A stretch of 60,679 nucleotides of DNA from the NCBI GenBank assembly GCA_018268055.1, contig JAFDXF010000059.1, positions 1-60,679 of the forward strand, in the 5' to 3' direction. Source of the stretch: Bacteroidota bacterium. Its GTDB lineage: Bacteria; Bacteroidota; Bacteroidia; Chitinophagales; Chitinophagaceae. Position 1 is the first letter of the stretch. Every line of letters begins with the position of its first letter. A program made the position numbers and the translations under genes. This document shows positions 8,697 to 15,920 of this stretch, piece by piece. The notes beneath the pieces were generated by a model, which searched no databases, was not told the origin of the DNA, and saw only the letters and a list, made by a program, of their open reading frames with translations.

Positions 8697-9257
8697 ATGG
8701 AAAACAATTATTTACTCAAGAGAGTCAAAAACTGGTATCTTGTTTTGATACTCGGTATCATTTTAATTATTGCAGGTTTTTGGGTTTTCAGCACGCCAGT
8801 ATTATCCTACGCCACGCTATCCTTATTATTTGCCATTACTTTTTTTGTGACAGGGATATTAGAGATAGCCTATGCTATCAGCAACCGTAAGGAAATGGAT
8901 AACTGGGGATGGTCGCTAATTAGCGGCATTATTGATTTGCTTATTGGTATTTTATTAATGGCCTTGCCGCTTACCTCAATGATGTTTCTGGTGTTCTATG
9001 TAGGCTTTGGTATTATGTTCCGTTCGGCTGTGGCAATTGGCCATGCAATTAATTTGAAAAAGATAAACATTAGTGGTTGGGGATACCTGCTCTTCATTGG
9101 CATTCTGGGCGTGTTATTTTCTTTCATATTGATATGGAATCCCGTATTTGCAGGGTTGACTATTGTTTTTTATACCGGTATGGCATTTATTATGGTAGGC
9201 ATCTTCCACGTAATTCTTTCTTTCAGATTAAGAAAATTAAAAAAGCTGATTTCGTGA
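8697..9257 (+). CDS. HdeD/DUF308 family membrane protein
   Basis: 186 residues from the ATG at 8697; an in-frame upstream ATG (8661) adds 12 residues without a clear role. Six hydrophobic segments are seen, with a repeating 'GIILIIAGFWVF' / 'GIIDLLIGILLM' pattern as in DUF308 (HdeD), which is built from short two-helix repeats. HdeD in enterobacteria is linked to acid resistance; the function in Bacteroidota is not established. The next gene is a Na+/H+ antiporter, so a role in pH or ion stress is a reasonable guess. A terminator-like hairpin overlaps its stop codon. Confidence 0.85.
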   Translation: MENNYLLKRVKNWYLVLILGIILIIAGFWVFSTPVLSYATLSLLFAITFFVTGILEIAYAISNRKEMDNWGWSLISGIIDLLIGILLMALPLTSMMFLVFYVGFGIMFRSAVAIGHAINLKKINISGWGYLLFIGILGVLFSFILIWNPVFAGLTIVFYTGMAFIMVGIFHVILSFRLRKLKKLIS

Positions 9258-9269
9258 GGGAGCTTTTTT
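9239..9269 (+). terminator. Terminator-like hairpin at the end of the DUF308 gene
   Basis: AAAAAAGCT (9239-9247) and AGCTTTTTT (9261-9269) are perfect inverted repeats around a 13-nt loop that holds the stop codon. The 3' arm itself supplies the U run. The stem is mostly A-U, so its strength is moderate. Confidence 0.45.
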
Positions 9270-9573
9270 AAACCGAATCTTATTCTCATCAAAGGAATTA
9301 TAAGTCGCAGGAGTAATCCCAAAGTTTTGCCACGGTGAATGCCCAATTGTCTTTTCTCACAACGGAACTTATTTTTAAAAAACAAAAGTCTTCATTATTT
9401 GTTTGTTTACTGACCTTTGTTATTTGAAAGCAATAGCGATTGTGTAAACAAAAAAAATGCATTGGTGGTATAGCACAAAGCATTTGTGTTATTCCATATG
9501 AAAAATTCCTTCCTTAAAAACAAAGGAAAGTGGAGTAACGCAGAATGAGTTTGGATATTTAAATTAATAAATT
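9270..9573. other. 304-bp AT-rich spacer before antiporter gene
   Basis: No gene is supported. A 61-codon minus-strand frame (9298-9483) has no promoter or family resemblance I can name. No TAnnTTTG box in good position was found before the antiporter start at 9574. Confidence 0.3.
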
Positions 9574-11154
9574 ATGGTAGAAGATTTTCTGTTTTATATT
9601 GGATTAGTAATTGCCATTATTCTATTGGTGATGTTGGCAACGAAAATAAAAGTTGCCTACCCTGTTGTGCTTGTTCTGGCAGGTTTATTGATCAGCTTGA
9701 TACCCGGTGTTCCTGTACTGCACATTAATCCCGAACTCATTTTCATCATCTTTCTACCACCCTTGTTATACGAAGCTGCTTGGGCTATATCTTGGAAAGA
9801 ATTTTGGAGATGGAGGCGCATTATTTTCAGTTTTGCATTTCCAGTGGTATTGATAACTGCCGTTTCGGTTGCTTTTGTAGCAAACGCTTTTATTCCGGGC
9901 ATGTCGTTGGCGTTAGGTTTTTTGTTGGGCGGTATTGTATCGCCACCCGATGCTGTGAGTGCAGCTGCAATATTGAAATTTGTGAAAGTTCCCAAAAGAG
10001 TAGCTACTTTATTGGAAGGCGAAAGTTTACTCAACGATGCTTCCTCGCTTATCATTTTCCGATTTGGATTAATAGCCGTTGCTACAGGACAATTTATTTG
10101 GTACAATGCTGCTTTTAATTTTATGTGGATGGTGATTGGCGGTGTAGGAATTGGCTTATTAATCGCTTGGATTTTTATGAAAGCACACAAAATACTGCCC
10201 ACCGATGCCAATATTGATACGATACTTACGCTTGTTGCTCCTTTTGTTATGTACATCGTGGCGGAAGAAGCACATAGTTCGGGGGTACTCGCAGTAGTGA
10301 GTGGCGGCTTATTTCTTTCCACCAAAAGATATCAATTTATAAGTAGCAGTTCGAGGTTAAAAGGATTTAATGTATGGGAAAGTCTGGTGTTTTTACTGAA
10401 CGGATTGGTGTTTCTGCTTATCGGGTTAGATCTCCCGGAGATAGTTTCAGGCTTGGAAGATGTCAGTTTGGGTGCCGCTATTGGATATGGGTTATTAGTT
10501 ACATTAGTTTTGATTATTGTCCGCATATTGGCTGCTTACGGAGCAGTACTAACGACAATGGTTATGCGGAATTTCATAACCGTAGCAGATTCAAGAACCC
10601 CTAATGCAAGAATGCCAATCATCATCGGTTGGGCAGGAATGCGTGGTGTGGTATCTCTTGCGGCAGCATTGTCTATTCCTTTTACTTTAGAAAGTGGCAT
10701 TGAGTTTCCACAACGAAACTTGATTCTGTTCATTACTTTTATCGTCATTCTTACTACTTTATTATTGCAAGGATTAACCCTTCCTTATGTCATAAGAGTT
10801 ATTGGTGTTCCAAAATTTGACGACCATTTACCAGAGAAAGAAGCGCACAAAAAAATAAAAAGAGAGCTTTTTAATCATTCTACAAATTTGATTCAAGAAA
10901 AATATGGCGAAAAGATAAAAGAGAAAAAAGAACTTGCTCAACTATTACAACATTGGCAAGAGAATAATGAGGATTTGCCTTTAAATTTTACGGATGAAAA
11001 GAAGTCTCTTTATTTGGAATTGCTCAACAAACAAAGAGAATTGCTCATCAGTTTAAACAATGTGGAACACAAAATTGATGAAGACCTTATCCGAAACTAC
11101 CTACATAAGATAGACTTGGAAGAAGAAAAAATAAAACTGGGGGGACCCAAATAA
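9574..11154 (+). CDS. Na+/H+ antiporter, CPA1/NhaP family
   Basis: 526 residues. About 12 membrane segments fill residues 1-410, followed by a charged cytoplasmic tail of about 115 residues with helical, possibly coiled-coil content. CPA1 hallmarks are seen: the FLPPLLYEAAW region, the GGIVSPPDAVSAAAIL segment (TDP-like unwound helix) and LLEGESLLNDASSLIIF with the conserved ND pair that carries the transported ions. The WAGMRGVVSLAAALSIP segment is the family's typical late helix. It exchanges Na+ (or K+) for H+ across the inner membrane for pH and salt homeostasis. The alpha/beta hydrolase gene begins 10 bp downstream. Confidence 0.93.
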   Translation: MVEDFLFYIGLVIAIILLVMLATKIKVAYPVVLVLAGLLISLIPGVPVLHINPELIFIIFLPPLLYEAAWAISWKEFWRWRRIIFSFAFPVVLITAVSVAFVANAFIPGMSLALGFLLGGIVSPPDAVSAAAILKFVKVPKRVATLLEGESLLNDASSLIIFRFGLIAVATGQFIWYNAAFNFMWMVIGGVGIGLLIAWIFMKAHKILPTDANIDTILTLVAPFVMYIVAEEAHSSGVLAVVSGGLFLSTKRYQFISSSSRLKGFNVWESLVFLLNGLVFLLIGLDLPEIVSGLEDVSLGAAIGYGLLVTLVLIIVRILAAYGAVLTTMVMRNFITVADSRTPNARMPIIIGWAGMRGVVSLAAALSIPFTLESGIEFPQRNLILFITFIVILTTLLLQGLTLPYVIRVIGVPKFDDHLPEKEAHKKIKRELFNHSTNLIQEKYGEKIKEKKELAQLLQHWQENNEDLPLNFTDEKKSLYLELLNKQRELLISLNNVEHKIDEDLIRNYLHKIDLEEEKIKLGGPK

Positions 11155-11164
11155 AAGATAATAG

Positions 11165-11950
11165 ATGAAGCAGAGAAGCAGGTGTGAATTGATAAACATA
11201 AGCAACAAACAACTTTACATAGATTTTCAAAACAATTATGAAAACCGTCCAACGATTGTATTCCTTCACGACAGTTTAGGTTGTGTCCAACTATGGCGTG
11301 ATTTTCCAACAAAATTAGCAGACGCCACGCAATGCAATGTATTAGCGTATGACCGTTTAGGTTATGGCAAATCAGAGCCGATGCCTACACACGAAAGACC
11401 AACCAATTATATGGAGTTGGAGGCAGATATTTTGAATGAATTATTAACAATATTTGAAATAAACAATGCTATTTTATTCGGACATAGTGACGGAGGTACG
11501 ATAGCTTTATTGACAGCAAGCAAATACCCCGCAAGGATAAAAGCTGTTATTGCTGAAGCAGCACACATTTTTGTAGAAGACATTACGCTACAAGGAATTT
11601 ATGAAGCAATAGATAACTACAAAACCACCAACCTACCCGAACGTTTGGCAAAATATCACAGCGATAAGGTGGAAACAATATTTAAAGCGTGGACGGAAAC
11701 GTGGACACGAAGCGATTACAGAGATTGGAACATTGAGCATTTGTTGCCAAAAATCAGCTGTCCGCTTTTGTTTATTCAAGGAGAAGCAGACGAATACGGA
11801 ACTTTAGAACAGGTTGAAAAAACAATCAGCCAAGTAAACGGGAAAGCCGAAAAATACATTATTCCGAATGTAGGACACACGCCACACAAAGAAGCGATGG
11901 AAAGTGTATTAAACAAGACAACAGACTACATTCAACAACTGACAAAATAA
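11165..11950 (+). CDS. Alpha/beta-fold hydrolase
   Basis: 261 residues, a single alpha/beta-hydrolase domain. The oxyanion-loop segment IVFLHDSLGCVQLWRDFP uses HDS where HG-G is usual. The nucleophile elbow is GHSDGG (Ser), the acid is probably Asp/Glu in GEADEYGTLEQV, and the catalytic His lies in NVGHTPHKE near the C-terminus. It resembles the 2-hydroxymuconate-semialdehyde hydrolase/BioH-like group, but the substrate cannot be assigned. It begins 10 bp after the antiporter gene and is followed by an attC-like element, so it could be either an operon partner or a captured gene. Confidence 0.85.
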   Translation: MKQRSRCELINISNKQLYIDFQNNYENRPTIVFLHDSLGCVQLWRDFPTKLADATQCNVLAYDRLGYGKSEPMPTHERPTNYMELEADILNELLTIFEINNAILFGHSDGGTIALLTASKYPARIKAVIAEAAHIFVEDITLQGIYEAIDNYKTTNLPERLAKYHSDKVETIFKAWTETWTRSDYRDWNIEHLLPKISCPLLFIQGEADEYGTLEQVEKTISQVNGKAEKYIIPNVGHTPHKEAMESVLNKTTDYIQQLTK

Positions 11951-11956
11951 AAACTG

Positions 11957-12022
11957 CCTACAACAAGCGGTTTGAACGCAAGCAGGGGTTAATTGCTCCG
12001 TTTGAACTTTTTGTTATATTTG
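11957..12022 (+). repeat. attC-like imperfect palindrome (possible cassette end)
   Basis: Just after the hydrolase stop, GCCTACAACAAGCGGTTTGA and, after a 20-nt stretch, CCGTTTGAACTTTTTGTTAT form an imperfect inverted repeat with AAC and GTT at the outer ends. The layout recalls integron recombination sites and similar elements that I associate with small-gene islands in Bacteroidota. The 7-bp core boxes do not match the strict attC consensus, so the call is tentative. Confidence 0.3.
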
Positions 12023-12166
12023 AATCATGTCTTGTCCTAAAATAGGTTGACGATTATTCGTCACTTAAATTTGGACAAACTATGGAAGAATGAAACATTA
12101 TTTAGGTGAAATGTTTAATGCGTTTTAATTGATTTAAATTCACAATTTAGAAAAGAACAATAAAAG

Positions 12167-12595
12167 ATGATTTTTGCATTTGAAAGCTTAAGTAAACTTG
12201 AAAAAGATATATCAAAAGCAATGGAGCCCTATATTGATTTTGAGTATTCACTATCAGAGCGATGTTATTATTGGACAAAGCATCATTATATAGAAAATGG
12301 GAATGATATTTATAAATTACGCTTATATAGTTTAGATCAACTTAAGCAAGGCCTTATTTGTTCCATCTTTGAAGAAGCGAAATGTCTTTCAATGATTATC
12401 TCCGGAGATGATGAAGGAGTTACATTGAAGAATGAATATCCTTGGTTAACCACATACTTAATTGAGCATAGCAAGAACTCTTTTATAAAAAACATTGCTT
12501 TACCTGTAAGTGAATACATTAGATACTATTATAATGACTTTAAAAAACTTCAACTTCTTGACTTTGAAGAAATATATAGTTTTAGAAATCATTAA
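12167..12595 (+). CDS. Hypothetical protein, 142 aa
   Basis: I do not recognise this protein. It is soluble-looking and helical, rich in aromatic and charged residues, without a signal peptide or membrane segment. Notable stretches are SLSERCYYWTKHHYIENGND and a hydrophobic middle (GLICSIFEEAKCLSMIISGDDEGV) that could be a beta-strand core. It stands alone in AT-rich DNA between two cassette-like noncoding stretches, with no operon partner. Immunity or other accessory proteins often look like this, but there is no direct evidence. Confidence 0.65.
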   Translation: MIFAFESLSKLEKDISKAMEPYIDFEYSLSERCYYWTKHHYIENGNDIYKLRLYSLDQLKQGLICSIFEEAKCLSMIISGDDEGVTLKNEYPWLTTYLIEHSKNSFIKNIALPVSEYIRYYYNDFKKLQLLDFEEIYSFRNH

Positions 12596-13082
12596 TTAAT
12601 AAAATTGTAAGCACATTTACAAAAGAGCTTCTACCTATCCCACTTGAAAAAAAATATTTTTTATTTTTTCCCCTTCAAAAATTTTTAAACCCGCAACTGC
12701 ACAACCAACACATAAAAACAAAATACTAACTGGACAATGACAGTGAAAAACACAACTAACGGCAAGAACGGCAGCAGCTAACATGAACTGTGCATAAACC
12801 CAAATAAATTTTATGGTTTTTGTGAACAGTAATTGGGTTGATAAATGGTTCTGTTTTTTACTACCGCAAAAACCTGTTTGAGTAGCTTATTCATTACTGT
12901 AGCTTCCCCAAAAACACTCCCCTTTTATTATAAACAAAAACGTTTGCATTTGCTTCACGTTTTTGCTACCTCTTTGTTTAAACTTTTTAGAATTCACTTT
13001 TCACTTATTTGCTTTCAGTTTTGCCTCCTAAAAAAATGAATCTATTACTCAAACTACTGTTAACATGCATTAACTAAAAATA
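12596..13082. other. 487-bp AT-rich noncoding stretch
   Basis: No gene supported. It holds an AACCCAA ... TTGGGTT inverted repeat (about 12799-12839) and, before it, the motif CTAACGGCAAGAACGGCAGC (about 12758). This resembles noncoding spacers of small-gene islands that I associate with Bacteroidota. A 64-codon plus-strand frame (12845-13039) is rich in Phe/Leu/Ser and has no family resemblance, so it is not called. Confidence 0.3.
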
Positions 13083-13114
13083 TTTGATGTTTAAACATTG
13101 AATGTGTATATTTG
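13083..13114 (+). promoter_or_regulatory. Promoter of the reductase/pirin operon
   Basis: TTTG (13083-13086), exactly 20 bp, TATATTTG (13107-13114): a full-consensus Bacteroidota promoter. The start of transcription would be near 13120, leaving a short leader before the ATG at 13133. It excludes the in-frame ATG at 13112 as the true start. Confidence 0.75.
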
Positions 13115-13132
13115 CATAAAATATTACATTAT

Positions 13133-13690
13133 ATGAGAATAGAAATTATATCCGGTAGCCCTCGCACGAATAGTACTACAAACAGAGTAGCCTTGTTTTT
13201 ACAAGAGTGGCTATCACAAAATACAGAACACGAAATCGGTATTATTGAAATGAAAGATTGGAACTTACCTCCGGTACAGTCTGTTTGGTCAGCGGTAGAA
13301 ACAGTACCTGAAGAATTTACACCATTAGCAAAAAGAATGTTTCATGCAGGTGCATTTATATTGGTAACACCCGAATACAATGGAAGCTACTCACCGGCTA
13401 TGAAAAACATGCTGGATCATTTTCCAAAACAACATCACAAGCCTTTTGGAATCGTTACAGCTTCACCGGGTGCAATGGGTGGCATAAGAGCAGCACAGCA
13501 ATTACTGCTTTTGGTACCGGCACTTTTTGGTGTTGCATCACCCTACATGCTAATCGTTCCTGCAGTAGATAAAAAGTTTTCACCCGAAGGAATATTAACT
13601 GATGAAAAGTTTGAATTGAATATACACAACTTCATAACTGAGTTCCTATGGCTTGCAGAAAATATTGTAACAGAAAAGATTATTGCCTAA
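13133..13690 (+). CDS. NADPH-dependent FMN reductase family protein
   Basis: 185 residues from the ATG at 13133. It has the flavodoxin-like fold of PF03358: a phosphate-binding loop IISGSPRTNSTTNRVA near the N-terminus, then FILVTPEYNGSYSPAMKNMLDH, the family's flavin-contacting segment. Such enzymes reduce FMN, quinones, azo dyes or chromate with NAD(P)H in the cytoplasm. It is the first gene of a plus-strand group with two pirins (gaps 21 and 11 bp), a combination that suggests handling of quinones or flavonoid-like oxidised aromatics (inference). Confidence 0.9.
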   Translation: MRIEIISGSPRTNSTTNRVALFLQEWLSQNTEHEIGIIEMKDWNLPPVQSVWSAVETVPEEFTPLAKRMFHAGAFILVTPEYNGSYSPAMKNMLDHFPKQHHKPFGIVTASPGAMGGIRAAQQLLLLVPALFGVASPYMLIVPAVDKKFSPEGILTDEKFELNIHNFITEFLWLAENIVTEKIIA

Positions 13691-13711
13691 CTATATAAAA
13701 AAGGAGTTTCT

Positions 13712-14428
13712 ATGGAAAAAGTTATACACAGAGCTGACACAAGAGGTCATGCTGATCATGGCTGGTTAAATACTTATCATACTTTTAGTTTCGCCGGCTA
13801 TCACAATCCAGAAAGAGTACATTTCGGCGTATTACGAGTATTGAACGATGATACTGTTGCTCCATCAATGGGTTTTGGTAGGCATCCACATGATAATATG
13901 GAGATTATTTCCATTCCTACCTTTGGCGATTTGGAACATAAAGACAGTATGGGAAACACTCAAGTCATTCGTCAAGGTGATGTGCAAGTAATGAGCGCAG
14001 GCACAGGTGTAGAGCACTCAGAAAAAAACAAGAATCAAGATAAAGGAGTTAAATTCTTTCAGATTTGGGTTTACCCTTCCGAAAGAAATATTGCTCCACG
14101 TTATGATCAAAAATATTTTTCAGATGCTGAAAAGCACAACAAACTAACCACCATTGTTTCTCCATTGGGAACAAAAGACGATGGTGTACAGATTCATCAA
14201 GATGCTTGGTTTAGTTTAGGTAACTTAGATAAAGGATTTCAAACTAAATATCCATTGCACAAAAGTGATAACGGTATTTATGCTTTTGTTATTGAAGGCA
14301 GTATAACTATCAATGGAGAAAAACTGAATCGCCGTGATGGAATGGGCATAACAAACTTTGCCGAATTAGACATCACCGCAGATGAAAAAACAGAATTATT
14401 ATTAATGGAAGTTCCGATGTTAAAATAA
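13712..14428 (+). CDS. Pirin family protein (YhhW-type)
   Basis: 238 residues, the length of the short YhhW-like pirins, some of which have quercetin 2,3-dioxygenase activity. The N-terminal cupin carries the metal-binding set: GRHPHDNMEIISIPTFGDLEHKDS (two His and a Glu in the usual order) and GVEHSE. The C-terminal half is a second, degenerate cupin without a full metal site (GSITINGEKLNRRDG). It lies 21 bp after the FMN reductase gene and 11 bp before a second pirin. Confidence 0.92.
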   Translation: MEKVIHRADTRGHADHGWLNTYHTFSFAGYHNPERVHFGVLRVLNDDTVAPSMGFGRHPHDNMEIISIPTFGDLEHKDSMGNTQVIRQGDVQVMSAGTGVEHSEKNKNQDKGVKFFQIWVYPSERNIAPRYDQKYFSDAEKHNKLTTIVSPLGTKDDGVQIHQDAWFSLGNLDKGFQTKYPLHKSDNGIYAFVIEGSITINGEKLNRRDGMGITNFAELDITADEKTELLLMEVPMLK

Positions 14429-14439
14429 AATTTAAAACT

Positions 14440-15318
14440 ATGGCAACGAAAAAATCTATAGAAAACATTATTGCACCACCTCCACCGCACATGGTTGGAG
14501 ATGGTTTCAGAGTACACAATTTTTTTCCAAACAGCCGTATGATTGATAAAAAAAGAATGAGCCCATTTTTTCTGATGGATTATGGTTCTAAAATAGAATT
14601 TGGCCCTTCTAAAAATGTAAGAGGTGTTGGCGTGCATCCACACGCAGGATTTGAAACCGTAACGATTGCCTATCATGGCAGAATAGCACACCACGACAGT
14701 GCAGGGCATAGCGGCGTGATTGGTGAAGGTGATGTACAGTGGATGACTGCAGGCGCAGGCCTTTTACATAAAGAATATCATGAAGAGACGTTCAGTAAAA
14801 CAGGTGGGCTCTTTCAGATGGTGCAGCTATGGGTTAATCTTCCTGCAAAGAGTAAAAAGACTCCACCCAAATATCAAGAAATTACTAATGCCAAAATGGG
14901 GCATCTTGAAATTGAACATAACAGCGGCAGTGTTGAAGTGATTGCAGGGGAATTTAAAGGAGTAAAAGGCCCTGCATATACATTCACGCCGATGAACGTG
15001 TATAATTTAAAACTGAATAAAGGAGCCAAACTTTCATTCTCGCTACCAAAAAATTATAATACAGGAATATTAGTTATAGACGGCACTGCAAAATTTAATG
15101 ATGAAGCAGCGGCAGAAGATCATTTTGTATTATTTAAAAATGATGGAGAAGAAATAACTGTTGAAGCTACAGAAGATACAGCTTTGTTAGTTTTATCCGG
15201 CGAGCCAATTGATGAGCCCATTGCAGCATACGGCCCTTTTTTAATGAATCATTGGGATGAAGTGGAACAAGCGATACAGGATGTGAATAGCGGAAAGTTT
15301 GGTGTATTGGAAGATTAA
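14440..15318 (+). CDS. Pirin family protein (longer type)
   Basis: 292 residues, the length of classical pirins. The N-terminal cupin has HPHAGFETVTIAYHGRIAHHDS with the expected metal ligands and GLLHKEYHEE. The C-terminal pirin domain (from about residue 175) follows, with GAKLSFSLPKNYNTGILVIDG. It is more divergent than the neighbour at 13712 and belongs to a different pirin subgroup, so the pair is not a simple recent duplication. It is the last gene of the operon and ends at a strong symmetric hairpin shared with the convergent NTF2-like gene. Confidence 0.92.
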   Translation: MATKKSIENIIAPPPPHMVGDGFRVHNFFPNSRMIDKKRMSPFFLMDYGSKIEFGPSKNVRGVGVHPHAGFETVTIAYHGRIAHHDSAGHSGVIGEGDVQWMTAGAGLLHKEYHEETFSKTGGLFQMVQLWVNLPAKSKKTPPKYQEITNAKMGHLEIEHNSGSVEVIAGEFKGVKGPAYTFTPMNVYNLKLNKGAKLSFSLPKNYNTGILVIDGTAKFNDEAAAEDHFVLFKNDGEEITVEATEDTALLVLSGEPIDEPIAAYGPFLMNHWDEVEQAIQDVNSGKFGVLED

Positions 15319-15324
15319 TCAAAT

Positions 15325-15360
15325 GCTACGAAGTCGTTGAGTCTCTCACGACTTCGTAGC
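15325..15360. terminator. Bidirectional hairpin between convergent genes
   Basis: A perfect 13-bp inverted repeat (GCTACGAAGTCGT ... ACGACTTCGTAGC) around a 10-nt loop lies between the pirin stop (15318) and the stop of the convergent NTF2-like gene (15375). No long U run follows on either strand, so it may act with Rho or stabilise the 3' ends. Confidence 0.6.
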
Positions 15361-15374
15361 AAAATAAATATTTC

Positions 15375-15863
15375 CTATTGTGCAGCAGCAACATTATTAT
15401 CCTTCATAAACTTTTCCAAACTTTTCCTTGCATTCTTCTGAACACTTCTTCTAAACCAGTTCATCCATCCAAAGAGTGCGCCTTTCCAGCCAAGTGCTTG
15501 TGCCGACCATTTACTGAGTTTGAAAGCATCACTATGCTCAATAATTTTCCCGTCTTTTAAACGCATAAATGCTTTTACATGATTCACTACCCTATTTCCG
15601 GTTTTTGAAAAAGTGTAAGAAGCAGTCCAGCTGCAAGTAGCATATTCTTCATCCAACAATTCTATGTTGGAAAATTCCAACGAAAAATCTTTGGCGGACT
15701 TGCATAGCATTTTCCACATCGCCTTTACTTCCAATCCGCGCAGCAAACCAAAAACCGGATCGCTGAAAACGATATCCTCACTATAACAACCATTCATAGT
15801 TGTATCATTCAATTTTTGAAAAGCAGTATAAAACTGCTCTATTATTTGAACATTCGTTTGCAT
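15375..15863 (-). CDS. NTF2-like (SnoaL/nuclear transport factor 2) family protein
   Basis: 162 residues. The N-terminal helix IIEQFYTAFQKLNDTTMNGCYSEDIVFSDPVFG, then MWKMLCKSAKDF and a curved sheet with SWTASYTFSKTGNRVVNH, is the normal order of the NTF2-like cone-shaped fold. The C-terminus adds an unusual basic tail (FRRSVQKNARKSLEKFMKD). Proteins of this group can be small enzymes or binding proteins; the substrate is unknown. It is divergent from the hexosaminidase gene and transcribed alone. Confidence 0.85.
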   Translation of the reverse strand: MQTNVQIIEQFYTAFQKLNDTTMNGCYSEDIVFSDPVFGLLRGLEVKAMWKMLCKSAKDFSLEFSNIELLDEEYATCSWTASYTFSKTGNRVVNHVKAFMRLKDGKIIEHSDAFKLSKWSAQALGWKGALFGWMNWFRRSVQKNARKSLEKFMKDNNVAAAQ

Positions 15864-15920
15864 AAAAAATCTATAATAGAGTGAAAAGAATAGCTAAATT
15901 AGGCCTTTAAAAGCATTATT

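Noticed and set aside
9298..9483. 61-codon minus-strand ORF in the antiporter upstream spacer
   Set aside because: No recognisable family or promoter; could be a chance frame.
12845..13039. 64-codon plus-strand ORF
   Set aside because: AT-rich, composition-driven (Phe, Leu, Ser, Lys), no family resemblance and no promoter.
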